From: Oikopleura dioica
Lineage: Eukaryota > Chordata > Appendicularia > Copelata > Oikopleuridae
Reading direction: 5' to 3'
DNA length: 64,000 bases
Assembly: GCA_907165135.1 (NCBI GenBank)
Contig: OU015568.1
Span: forward strand, 15,573,208 to 15,637,207
The notes beneath the pieces are model-generated. The model did no database searches. It was given only the letters and a program-made list of their open reading frames with translations, and was not told the DNA's origin. A program made the translations under genes and the position numbers. Every line of letters starts with the position of its first letter. Position 1 is the stretch's first letter. Of this stretch, positions 1-11,043 are shown piece after piece.

Positions 1-2700
1 TCTCTATAAAGTCAACGTGAACTCTTTCAAAGGGGCGAGATCCCTTTATGGTTGGACGGAATCCTGGGTCCACGTGATGTCCGCGAGCACCTTTCCCGTG
101 CACGCAGAAACATGAACGAACGTACTGAGTCAGATCGTCACTGAAATTTGGCCATGTTAAGTGGCTCATGCTTTCAACCATCCGGTCCTTTCCGGCGTGG
201 TTCTTTCCATCATGGAATGTTCTCAGAATCTCTGGGCGCATTCCACGTGGCACGTATATTCGATTTTTGAACATGAGCGCGCCAGTTTCAGTGCACAACG
301 ATAACTGTTTAAAATAACGCGAAAGAAATGCTGCTTCCTCACAGTTCGAGTCGAAACGCATCTCTTTATTGTGAGTCAGAGCTTCGATTGCCGCTTTACA
401 GGGCTCATCGTGAGCCTGCTCAGAGATGAGTGACATTTTCGCGTAGATACCCTTCTCAATGGGAGCTTTTTCAGTGACATGAGCGGCTATGTCACTTGAC
501 ACAAGTGCTGATAGACCTTCAGGTGAGGTCAAGTCATTTGCGTTGAACTTTACCTCTGGGGAGTCTTTAAGTGACACCCACGATGGAACGTAGATATCAA
601 AATTGTGAAATTTGTGGAACGTCCCAGCTGGGCCGTTCTCGCCCTTGTAAGTAGGACGAGACATGTCCAAGTTAGCTGGCCGACTGAAGTAGTCAGCGAG
701 CGCGTTTGCCTGACCTTCGATATATATACAGACAAAGTTGTACTGTGACAAAAATGCCACCACCTTGCCAGTTTGTCGTTTTTACTGATCCGCTGATCAA
801 TAAAGGTCAAGGCTCTGTGATCTGTTTTAATGATAAATCTACGTCCAAGAAGGTATACTCTACAGTCAGTAACAGCCAATAAAATAGCATTGGCTTCGCG
901 TTCGGAAGCCGAATACCTTGACTGGCACTCTGTAAATGTTTTTGAACCGATTTTAACGATTCTGGACTTACCGTCCACAATTTGGAGAAGACTCCATCCT
1001 GCCGCCGATGCAGAAGCGTCGGTTACAAGAATGAATTCCTTCGAAAAATCTGGAAACCAAATCATTGACTCCGAGGCAAGCTTGACCTTGATTTTATTGA
1101 ACGCTTTCTGCGCACTCGAAGGCCAATCAAACTTACCCCGTGGTCTATTAGTTTTCAGAACTTGATTGATGGGCTTCATTAGATGTGAAAAATTTTCGGT
1201 GGCAATGGGGTCGCCCGGTTTAATTGATGCAAAGTTGCGGCACCAATTTAACATCCCCAATAAGGACTGCAGCCCTTTATAATCTTTTGGGGGCTGCATA
1301 TCGACGATGGCTTTGACATTATCTGGGTCGGCTCGTTGGCCCTGGGCGTCTATGATCCGGCCTAGCCACTTGTTCTCGGGGAACAATAATTTCGTTTTGG
1401 ATCCTCCACAAACGAAACCGTACTCTGCGAGTTTGGATAATAACTCGTCAAGAGTAGCGCAGTAAGTATCAAAGTCATCGCTGAACAATAATATATCGTC
1501 AACAAATAACATGATGTTCTTCCTGTGCTTCATGTCCCGGAGAGCGTGCGTAATTGCACGGACGAATAAATGACCTGAGCTACGTAATCCAAATGGAAGA
1601 CGAGTGAATTTCAAACACTCGTCGTTCCAGAAAATAGACAATTTTACCTGGTCCTCCTCCCTTACCTTGATATTCCAAAAACCCGATGCAATATCTAAGA
1701 GGCCGAAGTATTTCATTCCCACTGGGACCTCCATCGCGGCCTCGATATTCGGAATTTGGTAAGTGTCTGCATCTACAAGAAGGGGATTAACCGTGAGGTT
1801 TAGATTAAGTATGAGGCGGGAACCCCCGTCGTGCTTGCTAACAGCACCGACGGGTGTATTCCACCCCATACTATTCTCACAAATCGCCAGAACCCCGATT
1901 TTCTTGAGCATTTCAATCTGCTCAGTGATGGGCCCCACGTGTCGCTCGGCGACCCGAAACTGTGGAACGTGACGAGTCTTACCGGGCACGGTAAGGATTT
2001 CTGCCTCATATGCCTTATACTCACCGATTGGTCTTTCTGACGTCTTGAAAGTTGGCTCGTTTTTAAGCACTATAAGAGCTACCTTTCTCGCCTTATCGGA
2101 GCACTCAGTGTTAATGGCCGCCCCGATTCGCTCGAGTACAGTCTCAACCAGTTGAGCTGTGCTCTGCGGATCAGTGGCTGCATTAATATTACCGAGTCTC
2201 GTGCGACGAAGAGACTGTTGCCGCGGATGACTCATATAGGGGATAAATGCCCACTCGTTCCTTTGTGAACGAAAATCGATGGTTCTCTCTTGTAGATTCA
2301 TGTTGATCTCTAAGCACCGCTCATTGAGCGGACGCCGTCCTAGAATACACGGAATAGTCATACATTCCGCCGGTAGAACGAAAAATTCAACGTTTGGCCA
2401 AGTCGTGTTACCAATATTGATCTCAGTCACAACGCGGCCGAGTGCTTTTGACTTTTGCCACCGACCCCGCGGACCGTTTGGTTTACAGGGCTCATCTTTA
2501 GCCTAAGATCAGTAACAACTGTTTCACTTAGTAGTGAGGCAAAACTACCGGAATCTAAGAGCGCTGAGATCCATTTATCATTGAAGTTATTAAATCTTAT
2601 TGGAAGGAAGAGAGGACTAGAGTTGCCAGGGAAATACATCGAAAAATTTGGGGAAGTTTGTCCGGCCAGATCATTTTCATAGCCGGACTCGTCTAGTTTT
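1..2700 (-). CDS. Retroelement pol: protease, RT, RNase H, integrase start
   Basis: The protease active site LLDSGS lies near 2560 and its ILGRR segment near 2340. The longest open stretch (2430-550) holds RT motifs LLDIASGF (about 1700), LPFGLRSSG and the catalytic FVDD (about 1500), then RNase H motifs with TDAS (about 1020) and DHRAL (about 815). After a frame change near 775, the RNase H tail and integrase N-terminus continue on the minus strand to position 1. There an HxxxH-type zinc-binding region and a VHVDF motif, probably the first catalytic Asp of integrase, are visible just before the window ends. Two frame changes (about 2445 and 775) interrupt it, so as written it cannot make one polyprotein. 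Confidence 0.92.
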
Positions 2701-4082
2701 TGGCTCACAATCGAAGGTAACGTATGATTCTTCGAGACCGGAGTAATCATAGTTAGCATCTGTGGCGTAGTTATTACCGAGATCGTAGAACTGCCCATTA
2801 TCAAGCTCATCATTATATTCGCCGAGAGGCTGATATTGTGCGTCATGGAAAGTAGCGTTAGAATACGAAGGACCGTTTGAAATTGCGTACTGGTAGCCGC
2901 GTGACATTCCCCGGCTCCGATCGGAACCGTGGTGATATCCTCGACCGCCACTTCCATTTGATTGACCGCTGGTACCACCTTGGTAGTTACCCCCTTGTTG
3001 GGAGCCACCAGAAGTGCGGTTGTTTTGGGAACCATTAGAATTTTGGCCACCTCGGTGTCCACCCCGGCCACCGCCTCGGTTTCCTCCACGGCCACCTCGA
3101 CCGTGACCTTGATGTCCACCGCGGTTCCCACCTTGTTGGTTTTTCTGGCCGTTGTTTTGGCCACCTTGTTTAGGTTGAGACTGGCGACCGTCGCCGCCAT
3201 TCCCATTTTGGCGGTTACCCTGGTTCTTCTTCTTGTTATTCTGGTTTGAAGAACCCTGGCTACCCCCTTCGGCAGTATTAACCGATTTGAAAGAAGTCTG
3301 AGTATTCAAAGCTTCTGCGCGCTGAGCAATTTGCTCGGAAGATTGAAAACTTTTAAGCTCAATGATAATTGAAGAATAAACGTCGTCACTATCTTGGCGA
3401 ATTGATTGGAGACACTTCAAAATCTTGAGCGCACCGAAGGCATCCCGGAAATCAGGCTTATAATCGTCCTGACCGGTGGCCTTTCGCATTTTGATAAGCT
3501 CCTCTCGGAAGCTATCGATTATTGGTTCTAGGGCATTGGAAGTTTCGCAGTGATGCTGCGTGAAAGAAGTGCCAGTAGGCTTAGGGGCTGTCAACCAATT
3601 TTCTAATCGCTGATAGACATTTGAGAACAAACCGTAGTTTTCTTCAAGGCTATCTCGAGAGACTCAAAATCCTTAACTTGCGCATTATCCAACGTTTTAA
3701 GAACATTGGGTGCGATGTGGGCCTTAACGGCTCCGTAAATCATGTCAAATCCGAGAGTCGGACAAGCTTGAATGATTCCCTTCACTTTCTGAAGGAAAAC
3801 AGTCGTAGCCTCACAGTTATTACCTGTGAATTTTCCGAGTTTCCCGAGATGAGACATGAGAATTTGACTCTGAATGTAATAATTTGCACTGCCGACGGCA
3901 CCCTGAGATGGATTGCCACTCGGCTGTTCTAAAGCCAAGGCGACATACTTCTCATTAAGTTCCGCCAGCTCCTTTTTCGCCTTCGCAAGCTCGTCCTGCT
4001 GCGCAGTGTCAGCTGGTGGACGGCTTTCGTAGGTCTTGATTAATTGTTGCTTCAGAAGAATATCGATTTTGATAGCGTCCAT
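2677..4082 (-). CDS. Retroelement gag-like protein with RGG/QN-rich tail
   Basis: Two overlapping minus-strand frames (4082-3603 and 3630-2677) make up the gag region, with a frame change near 3615. The N-terminus has a heptad-like charged stretch of about 50 residues, followed by a helical capsid-like part. From about 3230 to 2900 the protein is very rich in Gly, Arg, Gln and Asn with repeated RGG and GGNRGG motifs. I see no CCHC zinc knuckle; the RGG region probably takes over nucleic-acid binding. The ATG at 4082 is preceded by a stop-rich untranslated stretch leading to the LTR candidate. The function is inferred from position upstream of protease. Confidence 0.8.
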
Positions 4083-4141
4083 GTTGTCCGTTGATCACAC
4101 TCGTAGTATGATTGACTCTTTTAACGGGCATGAACATTGGT

Positions 4142-4697
4142 TGACAGAAAATATTTGAAAAAAAAAAATTTTATTCTAGAACTCGAGAAAATTTTCGGGG
4201 AAAATAACCTATTTTACCCCCTGCACTCAGGTATATCGTTTTTCACGTTTAGAATGCTCGTAGTTTATTACCGGTAGAAAACTAGAGATTCTAGGCGGAT
4301 GTAAAAACTAGTATTTCGCCGAACATCGCCTTAGAGTGCATTTGAACGTAGCCATAATCGGTTTTCTAACCGTAAACACCGTTTGGTGCGCGCGCGGTCC
4401 CTATCTGATCCTCATCAGGCCGGCTACGTGGCAATTTAGCCGTTGAAAAATTTGGTGGCTCTGATTGGCGGATAGGTTCCGCGTGCCTAGCGCGCGGCCC
4501 CTCTATTGGGCGCGAACAATTTCAGAACTCTTACCATGTTCTGAACCCTATCTGTGACTCGACGAGGGTAGAACTGCCGGTCGTCGACACAGAGTGCATC
4601 TTATTCTAAGATTTAGAATATTTATTATGATTAAAATTATTTAAAATTACCCTAGAATAACTCTAGAATAATACTAGTCCAGAAGGACTAGTTGTCA
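4142..4697 (-). repeat. Candidate 5' LTR of the gypsy element
   Basis: On the minus strand the segment begins TGACAACTAG and ends TTCTGTCA, giving short inverted ends (TGACA/TGTCA) as expected for an LTR. It contains an AATAAA signal in the element's orientation near 4622-4630. It lies about 60 nt upstream of the gag start. I could not find a convincing tRNA primer-binding site beginning TGG directly after it, and the second LTR is outside the window, so the boundaries are tentative. Confidence 0.45.
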
Positions 4698-5452
4698 GGA
4701 GGTTCATTTTACACTTCAACACCACTAATAGTTCTCAAAGCTGCTAACTAGGAACTATCATCTAACTAAGTATGCCCTCTGAATCGACCAAACGCGACAG
4801 TCCTGCAATATACAATAAACACACTGTAACTCTCAGAAATCGTTTCTCTGTCTCTATTATTCCAGTCGGGGAGGCAGAGGATAAAACAGTATTTTTTGTA
4901 AATTGGGCTGCTCGGCCCGTGCCTGTTCGTCGAGTGGAGTGGCAGCGCCGAGCTGAGTGCAATTCGGAAAATTTTGTGCCGAGTCACGCCCGGGCCAACC
5001 ACTGGTTGGTCAGACGTGGCTCGACACTGACTAAGCAATTAAGAGGGAATCGTCATTACGTAACATCTAGGAGAACTATTAAATGAAATTAATAATTGCC
5101 AGAAACATTCCATTTCCGAATATATTTTTCCACTTTTTTGTGTAACATGTTTTTGTTTCACATCTGTAGTTACAGATTTTGACGACTGTAGCTTGATAAA
5201 AATAATCAAAATCCGACTTACTGCCAAAACTAACCATCGGTCCATTGGGACGGTATTTTGCTGTGTTTATTATTTTAGGAAGCAATTAGTATTCTTCAAA
5301 ACATTTCTGTAGCTTCAGTAGAAACTGCTGATATGAGTAATTACAATTCGCAATTAGCGAAAATACAGGCTACCCGACAAAAGATAAATTTATTCTTCAG
5401 TCTTCTTTTCGGTAGACTGGATGGATTCTAAGGGGTAACAATTTATCTTCAG
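4698..5452. other. Upstream region of the STI1-like gene, no firm gene
   Basis: This lies between the LTR candidate and the first recognisable TPR exon. Open plus-strand stretches at 4772-5086 and about 5281-5411 could hold missing N-terminal exons, but none shows TPR sequence and no splice chain closes in frame. It is possible that the retroelement insertion removed or displaced the 5' end of the neighbouring gene. Confidence 0.3.
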
Positions 5453-7048
5453 AAAAACAGGACTCGCCTCTTGCTCCAACGTGGACGCGTTTTTCTGTGC
5501 ATGTTTGACGTTCGGGAATGCCTCGCCGATGCTCTTGCCGCAATCGAGATCGCCACGAGGTCACAAATATTTAAAACTCCGAATGTCGCATTTTCTGTAT
5601 ACAAAAATCTTCCGCGAGTTTTTTCTCGTTCACGTTACTCAATTTTTGAACTCGACTTTGTTCAAAAAGAATTTGTGACCCCATTCAAAGGCAAATTAAA
5701 CGCCGATGCTTGGCTACTCAAGGCAGCGGCGCTAGAATGCGATAAAATGTACGATCAAGCGTCGAATGCCTTTCAAACTGCGCTGAAAATTCAAGCGACG
5801 TCTGAAGAAGGTAGGCGATTATTTTTATTCATGTAACCTATATTTTTATTTGAGACTGGTTATTTTGAGATTTTTTCTATTTTGAGCAAGGTTGAAAATC
5901 GACCCAAGTCTAAATAAAAATTGCCTGTTTCTTGTTCATCTGAGTTATCATCTATTTAAAGAGCGGACTTCTGTTACGAGAATTACGAGAAATGTTATTT
6001 AATAATTTCTTTCCTAGCAAAACGCGGTCTAAAGCGCTGTCTAAAGGCTTCCTTCCAAGTCCGAAACAACCCGACACAGCTCAAATTACGCAAAAAGTAC
6101 AACGAGAATATTATGGAAATTCTAGCAGGTAAGCCGGGCCTTTACTGTAAATCCTCCGCATTAATAATCCCTTTTAGAAAGGGACTTATCAGTAATTTGT
6201 TCGATATTTACAGTCAGCACGTTTTTACGCTCCGGAGAGCGAGAACAAGTGTTGGCGGTAATAAAATTAAATACTGCATAAACGGCCAATTATCATATTA
6301 TAATTTCTTTATATACAACTGGCAATGTTCCGTAATAGAGTATTTGGATGATCAAGGTCAAACGTTTGAGACGCCTTTGGTTAGGCGACGACGCGAAGAC
6401 GCTTTTGGTTAGATTTCCTTTTATTCGATCGTATTTGGGGCTGGGCTTTGCAGCCTGAGTAGAAAACCTGAGTCAGGCTCTGGAAGAGCTAAAATGAAAA
6501 ACCGCGTCTCATTTTAGCTTTTCCAGAGCCCGACTCAGGTTGCCGAGCCCAGATTTGGGGATCTAGGCCAGTTCTTTCTTGTCACGAGATTCGTATGAAG
6601 TCATGCTTCCATTGAGTGTAATTCCTGCTAAGCATCATGCGTACAATTTGATTACCGGCGGATTAAGCTGCTATTATCTTAATTTCTACACAGACGTGCA
6701 ATACCGTGGTAGTATCATGCATCGCCGAGAGTGGCTTAACAGCGTCTAAAAACTAGCTCCGTAGATTTATGCTGTAAGTAACTATTTTTCGTAGATCCGA
6801 AAATCAAGGCCCTGCTGAAGGATCTTTCGCTGCGAGATCAGAGCGATTACCTGCGCAATCCGGAAATGGTGGAAAAAGTGCAGACGCTCATTGATGTCGG
6901 CATCATCAAGATGCGATCAGCTCACTCGGAAGTTTATCCCCAGCATAACTTGGACCCTGACAACCCGATATTAGTTCTGCAAAAGAATGCGCATTTTGAG
7001 ACGCACGATGACGAGCCCGTTCAAGAGCCAAGCGAAGTTCAAAGCTAG
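5453..7048 (+). CDS. STI1/HOP-like TPR and DP-domain protein (N-terminus not found)
   Basis: Three plus-strand exons are clear: about 5453-5810, 6018-6128 and 6795-7048, with GT-AG introns 5811-6017 and 6129-6794. The first encodes TPR repeats including LADALAAIEIA and AWLLKAAALECDKMYDQA, which match the last TPR unit of STI1/HOP (Hsp70/Hsp90 co-chaperone). The third encodes a DP-type domain (DPKIKALLKDL, then LRNPEMVEKVQTLIDVGI), the C-terminal hallmark of STI1. Compared with STI1, a 132-nt in-frame block (5559-5690) interrupts the TPR. It is either translated or an intron with a GG donor. An unrelated acidic tail of about 40 residues follows the DP domain. The second intron carries a MITE. 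Upstream TPR domains were not found, so it may be partial. Confidence 0.75.
6441..6552. mobile_element. Short copy of the CTGGGCTCGG palindromic MITE, in an intron
   Basis: This 112-bp foldback has ends CTGGGCTT / GAGCCCAG and the internal inverted pair CCTGAGTCAGG / CCCGACTCAGG. It lacks most of the GCCGC hairpin block. It is flanked by an exact 8-bp duplication, ATTTGGGG (6433-6440 and 6553-6560). It lies inside intron 6129-6794 of the STI1-like gene. Confidence 0.9.
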
Positions 7049-7381
7049 AAACATGTCCTGCTCCAATACACTGCCCAAGAAATACACTCTCACTGATAAA
7101 ATTGTGTCAGTCATTTTTCAGTCAAATCATAAGCCTATTTCTAAGACAGCAATCCCACAATTTCGAAAATCGAATCAGAATATTTGACTTTCTCACGTTC
7201 CCTGTCTGACATCGACTGGGTATGAAAATATTGATGCTGCAATTCGCATAATTATAAGCTACGGCGAAGGCGTGTATTCTCACAGATTTCATTTCACGGA
7301 TCAAAAAATTTTTAAACATGATTTCTTTTTTAGCGATTTTAGGTCGTACAAATATTAAAGTTCAGTAGCAGATACAGTATC

Positions 7382-7402
7382 TAGGGTTAGGGTTAGAGTT
7401 AG
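7382..7402 (+). repeat. Interstitial TTAGGG-type telomere repeat
   Basis: Three tandem units TAGGGT/TAGAGT run on the plus strand. This is the chordate-type telomere motif, here far from any visible chromosome end. Confidence 0.8.
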
Positions 7403-8050
7403 AAGGTCTTTCCCCCAATTGGGAATGACTTTTTCAAACACCAATTTCTGGTGGACACCCTTAAGATTTTTTGAAAAATTCAGTCTTCAGAGAAAGCGAT
7501 TCGTTCTTTAGTTTCTTTGATTTATGCAAGCGTTCCGTATCTTGTCTCCTAGGGATTGATTGAGCATGTCTTAGATAGCATGTTTTTCAAAAAATCTGAT
7601 TTCATTACTTATCTAGCGCTGTCTCCCGAATGTGACATCTTGAATTTTCGCTTCCGCTACTCTTATTACGCTCTTAGTTTTACCCGACATGCGTTTAGGT
7701 TTATAACGCGTTCTCATACTTGGGTACTTGCTCCAATTTGTTAATTATTTCACTCATCTCATTTTTCGTAAAAGAAGAATTCCTTCATCTAGAATTGTTT
7801 ATTTACGAAGAAAACTCGTATTATCCAAGCAAGAAAGTAGCGCCGGTTGAAATCTAACGGGTCGACCTCCCGGCCATAATGGATCAGCTACTTCCCATGA
7901 GATCAGGATCGCTGGATGCAAGATCTCTTAGAGGATGCTTCTCCCAGCGCAGGTCACGAGTTCTAGCTTCCTGTTTTTCTGTTTTCGTATTTGCGCATTC
8001 CGCGTTCCATCTTCTGTACTTTGGTTTTGAGCAGGTAACTCGGTCATTCT

Positions 8051-8250
8051 AAGCTTGGCAACCTGTAAAGAAAACCTGATTCAGGGTCTGACTTTCAGAA
8101 TCTGAAACAGCTTCAATTCAGGCGAAGCCGCTTCGCGGCTTCGGTACATAAAAAGCCGCTTCGCGGCTTTATTTTTATAAAACCCGCTACGCGGCTTTTC
8201 CATTAAGTTCCTTCAGACCCGGACTAAGGTCATTTACACAGGTTGCTGTC
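8051..8250. mobile_element. Degenerate copy of the CTGGGCTCGG palindromic MITE
   Basis: Left end AAGCTTGGCAACCTG and right end CACAGGTTGCTG are diverged inverted ends. The interior carries the G(A)AGCCGCTTCGCGGCTTC hairpins typical of the family. No exact target-site duplication was seen, which suggests an older copy. Confidence 0.8.
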
Positions 8251-10169
8251 CTAGTGGTCATTATAATCTATAAACTTTCGATTCAGTATGGTTCATAGAG
8301 AAGATCTTCTAACAGCAGCTAAGAAATGGTAGCGTATTTCTGTGGCAAGGTCAAGAGGAAAAACGTGGTTACCGGAAGCAAGAAAAGATTGCGAAGTTTT
8401 TTCCAGCGCTGGTGAATATAAATTGCCCCCTTTGCCAACTTGCGCGGCTCATCACCAGAGCATCGCTTATAATCGGCTTGAAAGGCTTGAAAGCAGACTT
8501 CTAGTGTTGCTTTGTTGGACTCTAAACACAGTTCGTGACCCTTGAAAATCGCAAGAGGAACGAACTGTGTTTATATTCAAGCTAAGTTTACCTGGAAAGG
8601 TGGTTCTACTTTCTGATCTAAAAGCCGCTTATTTCTTGAAAAACTACTTTTAGACAAATTTTTCCTGAGACATTTTTACGCCTGGAAAAACCCGCAAAAT
8701 GTCCAAAAAAGATAAGTTTCAGTCTTTATCTGATTCGGCAAAAACAAAAAGCCACAACAAAAACGGACTGAAAATTTCACCCCTTTTTGAAGAAGTTCCA
8801 AGTATGTTCTTACGAACGTTCTCGGAATGTAAGTGATCATACTTCAGTTTGCCATCCCTATTTTTTTCAAGTGTTGGGGCCAAAAATACTCATTCTCATG
8901 AATTTCCGGAAGAATTCAAGCAGGAAGTCTCTTTCTATGCCCCGTTCACTCCTCACTGCTAATCCCATTTGCCCCTCTTACTTGGAAAAAACTGCCAATA
9001 AACGTTCTTCGCATTTCTTTTCTCCAAAGGTACATTCCTTCCATTGTTTTTAGAACATTTCTGATCCTTTTTGGAAATCAGAAATCTTCTGCGATGGTCA
9101 TTTTCAAAGTTGAACTAATAACAATGAATTGACTAATTGCTACGAATGAATTGGTAACAGGCTTATCTTTGGTTCAGTCGTATTTATTAAAAAGCAAAGT
9201 GGTCAAGGGGGTCTTGAATGAAGGGTAACCTATGATCGCAATTGTCAATTAAATCTCAATTTTAGATCTCTTTTTAGAGAAATGGCGGGAGTTCGATTTT
9301 TCACTGTATTTTTTTTTCTGTTATCGGCAGAATGGAACTCCAAGGAACAGGAAGTAACTAACGCCCATCCTCATTTGTTGTGAAAATTTTGGACATTATT
9401 GATTTTAAAAGTTCATCGAAACTTTTAACTCGGCAGTAGTTTTTTCATCGAAGTTGACTTCATTTTTCCATGCTCGCGTCCTATAGTGGCTTCTTCCTCT
9501 TTGTAATCATTTCTTGCAATCCGGAAGATAGAGTGAGCTTATTTTGCTTACGTATGCAAGCGGTTAGAGATGAATGCAACCTCGCCGCACCAAGCAGTGA
9601 CGCCAGTTCCTCCTTTCGTCTCTTTCTTGGTATCTAGCTGTGTTTTTACAAGGCCGCTTTGAACCCAGCATCGGACTACTGTCCAAAAAATAGCTCAACC
9701 GCAGCTCAACCAGACGGTAATCGCGGTTTTGGCGCCTTCAAAGGAGCAAACTACAAACTATCCACAAATGAGAACTGCTTTTGAGTATTTTTTAAGAGCA
9801 TTTTTTTTCTGATTAAGCCTTTCTCAAGCCTAAAGCTTCAATTCAACGAACTAAAGGTTCACACTTCATACAACTTCGAAAAAGAAAAAAAGCTGCGATA
9901 AGCTCCGTTACGGTTTACTAGACTTAACCGTAGACTACATTAAAGTGAGTACTTCTCCGGTAAAAGTACTCGATACTGCCCTAGTTTAAAAAATTTCGAC
10001 GGAAGATACAGTATTGAGGCGCTAATTGCGAGAACGTTTTTGCTTCTAGTGCGCTCTCTTCAAATTTGAGGACGTTGACGATTGTGAACTGCAGTCTATT
10101 TTTGTGTGTTCGACTTGGGAATAATACTCGTGTACTAGTAATAATTGACACCTAGAAAAGTGATGGTTC

Positions 10170-10736
10170 GTGTTCACACCTCAATACGAAAACCGCTCTC
10201 TTTCATGTTTTGTAAAAACAAGGTTGTATGCTATGTATTGGTGGAGCTTGGTTAGAAGCTTTGAATTGTTACTGTATATTCATTTTTTAAATATAGAAAT
10301 CCAGGGTCTTTTACGAAGCTTTATCGATATTTTGAGGTTGAAATTTGGATTTTTTACTTTATTTTTTATCGATTTTTTCTGTCTAGAATTTGATGAGTTG
10401 AGCGTAGAAGAACAAGTTCAAGCCGCAGACAAAAAAATGGACAATTTCGTGTGTCGTTTTTTTACCATTTCAAAAGAGTGGCCAATTTTTCAGCCCGTCA
10501 AAACGTTGTGTAAGCGCGGCTCGGTCGCCAAAATGCAGTATGAATCTGGCTACTGGGCACGTTTATTGTCTGCTCCTACCCTCAGCCTGTCGTCTGATGA
10601 CCACTGCGCACGCATAATGCAATATTCTGAACTGATTGGCGCCAATTTTTCGCGCAACGCGCATTTTTCTGAATTTGGGAAAATGCAAAATTCGCAATCA
10701 TCAGGCATAATGAGCACGATCAGCCACTGCCCTTGA
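10170..10736 (+). other. Open frame of 188 codons, coding status unclear
   Basis: The frame is uninterrupted for 567 nt with an ATG-less start in the given phase. The first third is hydrophobic and low complexity. The rest is ordinary in composition but resembles no family I know. A matching minus-strand open frame overlaps 10550-10750. It could be a transposon remnant or chance. Confidence 0.2.
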
Positions 10737-10782
10737 TTTCCAAGAAGCAAAGAACTGTCAGAAAATTAGTCAAGATTCAGGA

Positions 10783-11035
10783 CTATTTAGGCCTGGACTC
10801 GGCAACCTGTGTAAAAAACCTGAGTCAGGCTTTGAAGAGCAAAAGTGTAAAGCCGCGTAGCGGCTTTTTTGAAAACGAAGCCGCAAAGCGGCTTCGCAAC
10901 ACAATCACTCTTTTTTATGTATAAACATTGGCAAAGCCGCTTCGCGGCTTCGTTTTTAAAAAAGCCGCTACGCGGCTTTATATTTTAGCTCTTCAAAGCC
11001 TGAGTCAGGTTTCTTGCACAGGTTGCAGAGCCAAA
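10783..11035. mobile_element. CTGGGCTCGG palindromic MITE with 8-bp duplication
   Basis: The element shows CTCGGCAACCTGTGTA and its inverted partner near 11020, the CCTGAGTCAGG pair, and both GCCGCGTAGCGGC and GAAGCCGCTTCGCGGCTTC hairpins. It is flanked by exact ATTCAGGA (10775-10782 and 11036-11043). The left end carries about 10 extra bases before CTGGACTCGG. Confidence 0.88.
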
Positions 11036-11043
11036 ATTCAGGA

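Larger units (their letters stand above)
1..4697 (-). mobile_element. Ty3/gypsy-type LTR retroelement, 3' part cut by window edge
   Basis: Reading on the minus strand, the element runs LTR candidate (4142-4697), gag-like region (4082-2677), protease, reverse transcriptase, RNase H, and the start of integrase at the window edge. The order protease-RT-RNase H-integrase is that of Ty3/gypsy (Metaviridae). The reading frame changes at about 3610-3630, 2680-2700, 2440-2450 and 770-780. The change near 2700, between gag and protease, could be programmed frameshifting; the others look like lesions or assembly errors. The 3' LTR lies outside the window, so age cannot be judged from LTR divergence. 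Confidence 0.93.
7049..10169. other. Intergenic, no gene recognised
   Basis: The stretch is AT-rich with short scattered open frames on both strands. I see no domain or splice chain. It holds a telomere-like run at 7382 and a MITE at 8051. The plus-strand frame 8342-8545 (67 codons) has no recognisable feature. Confidence 0.5.
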
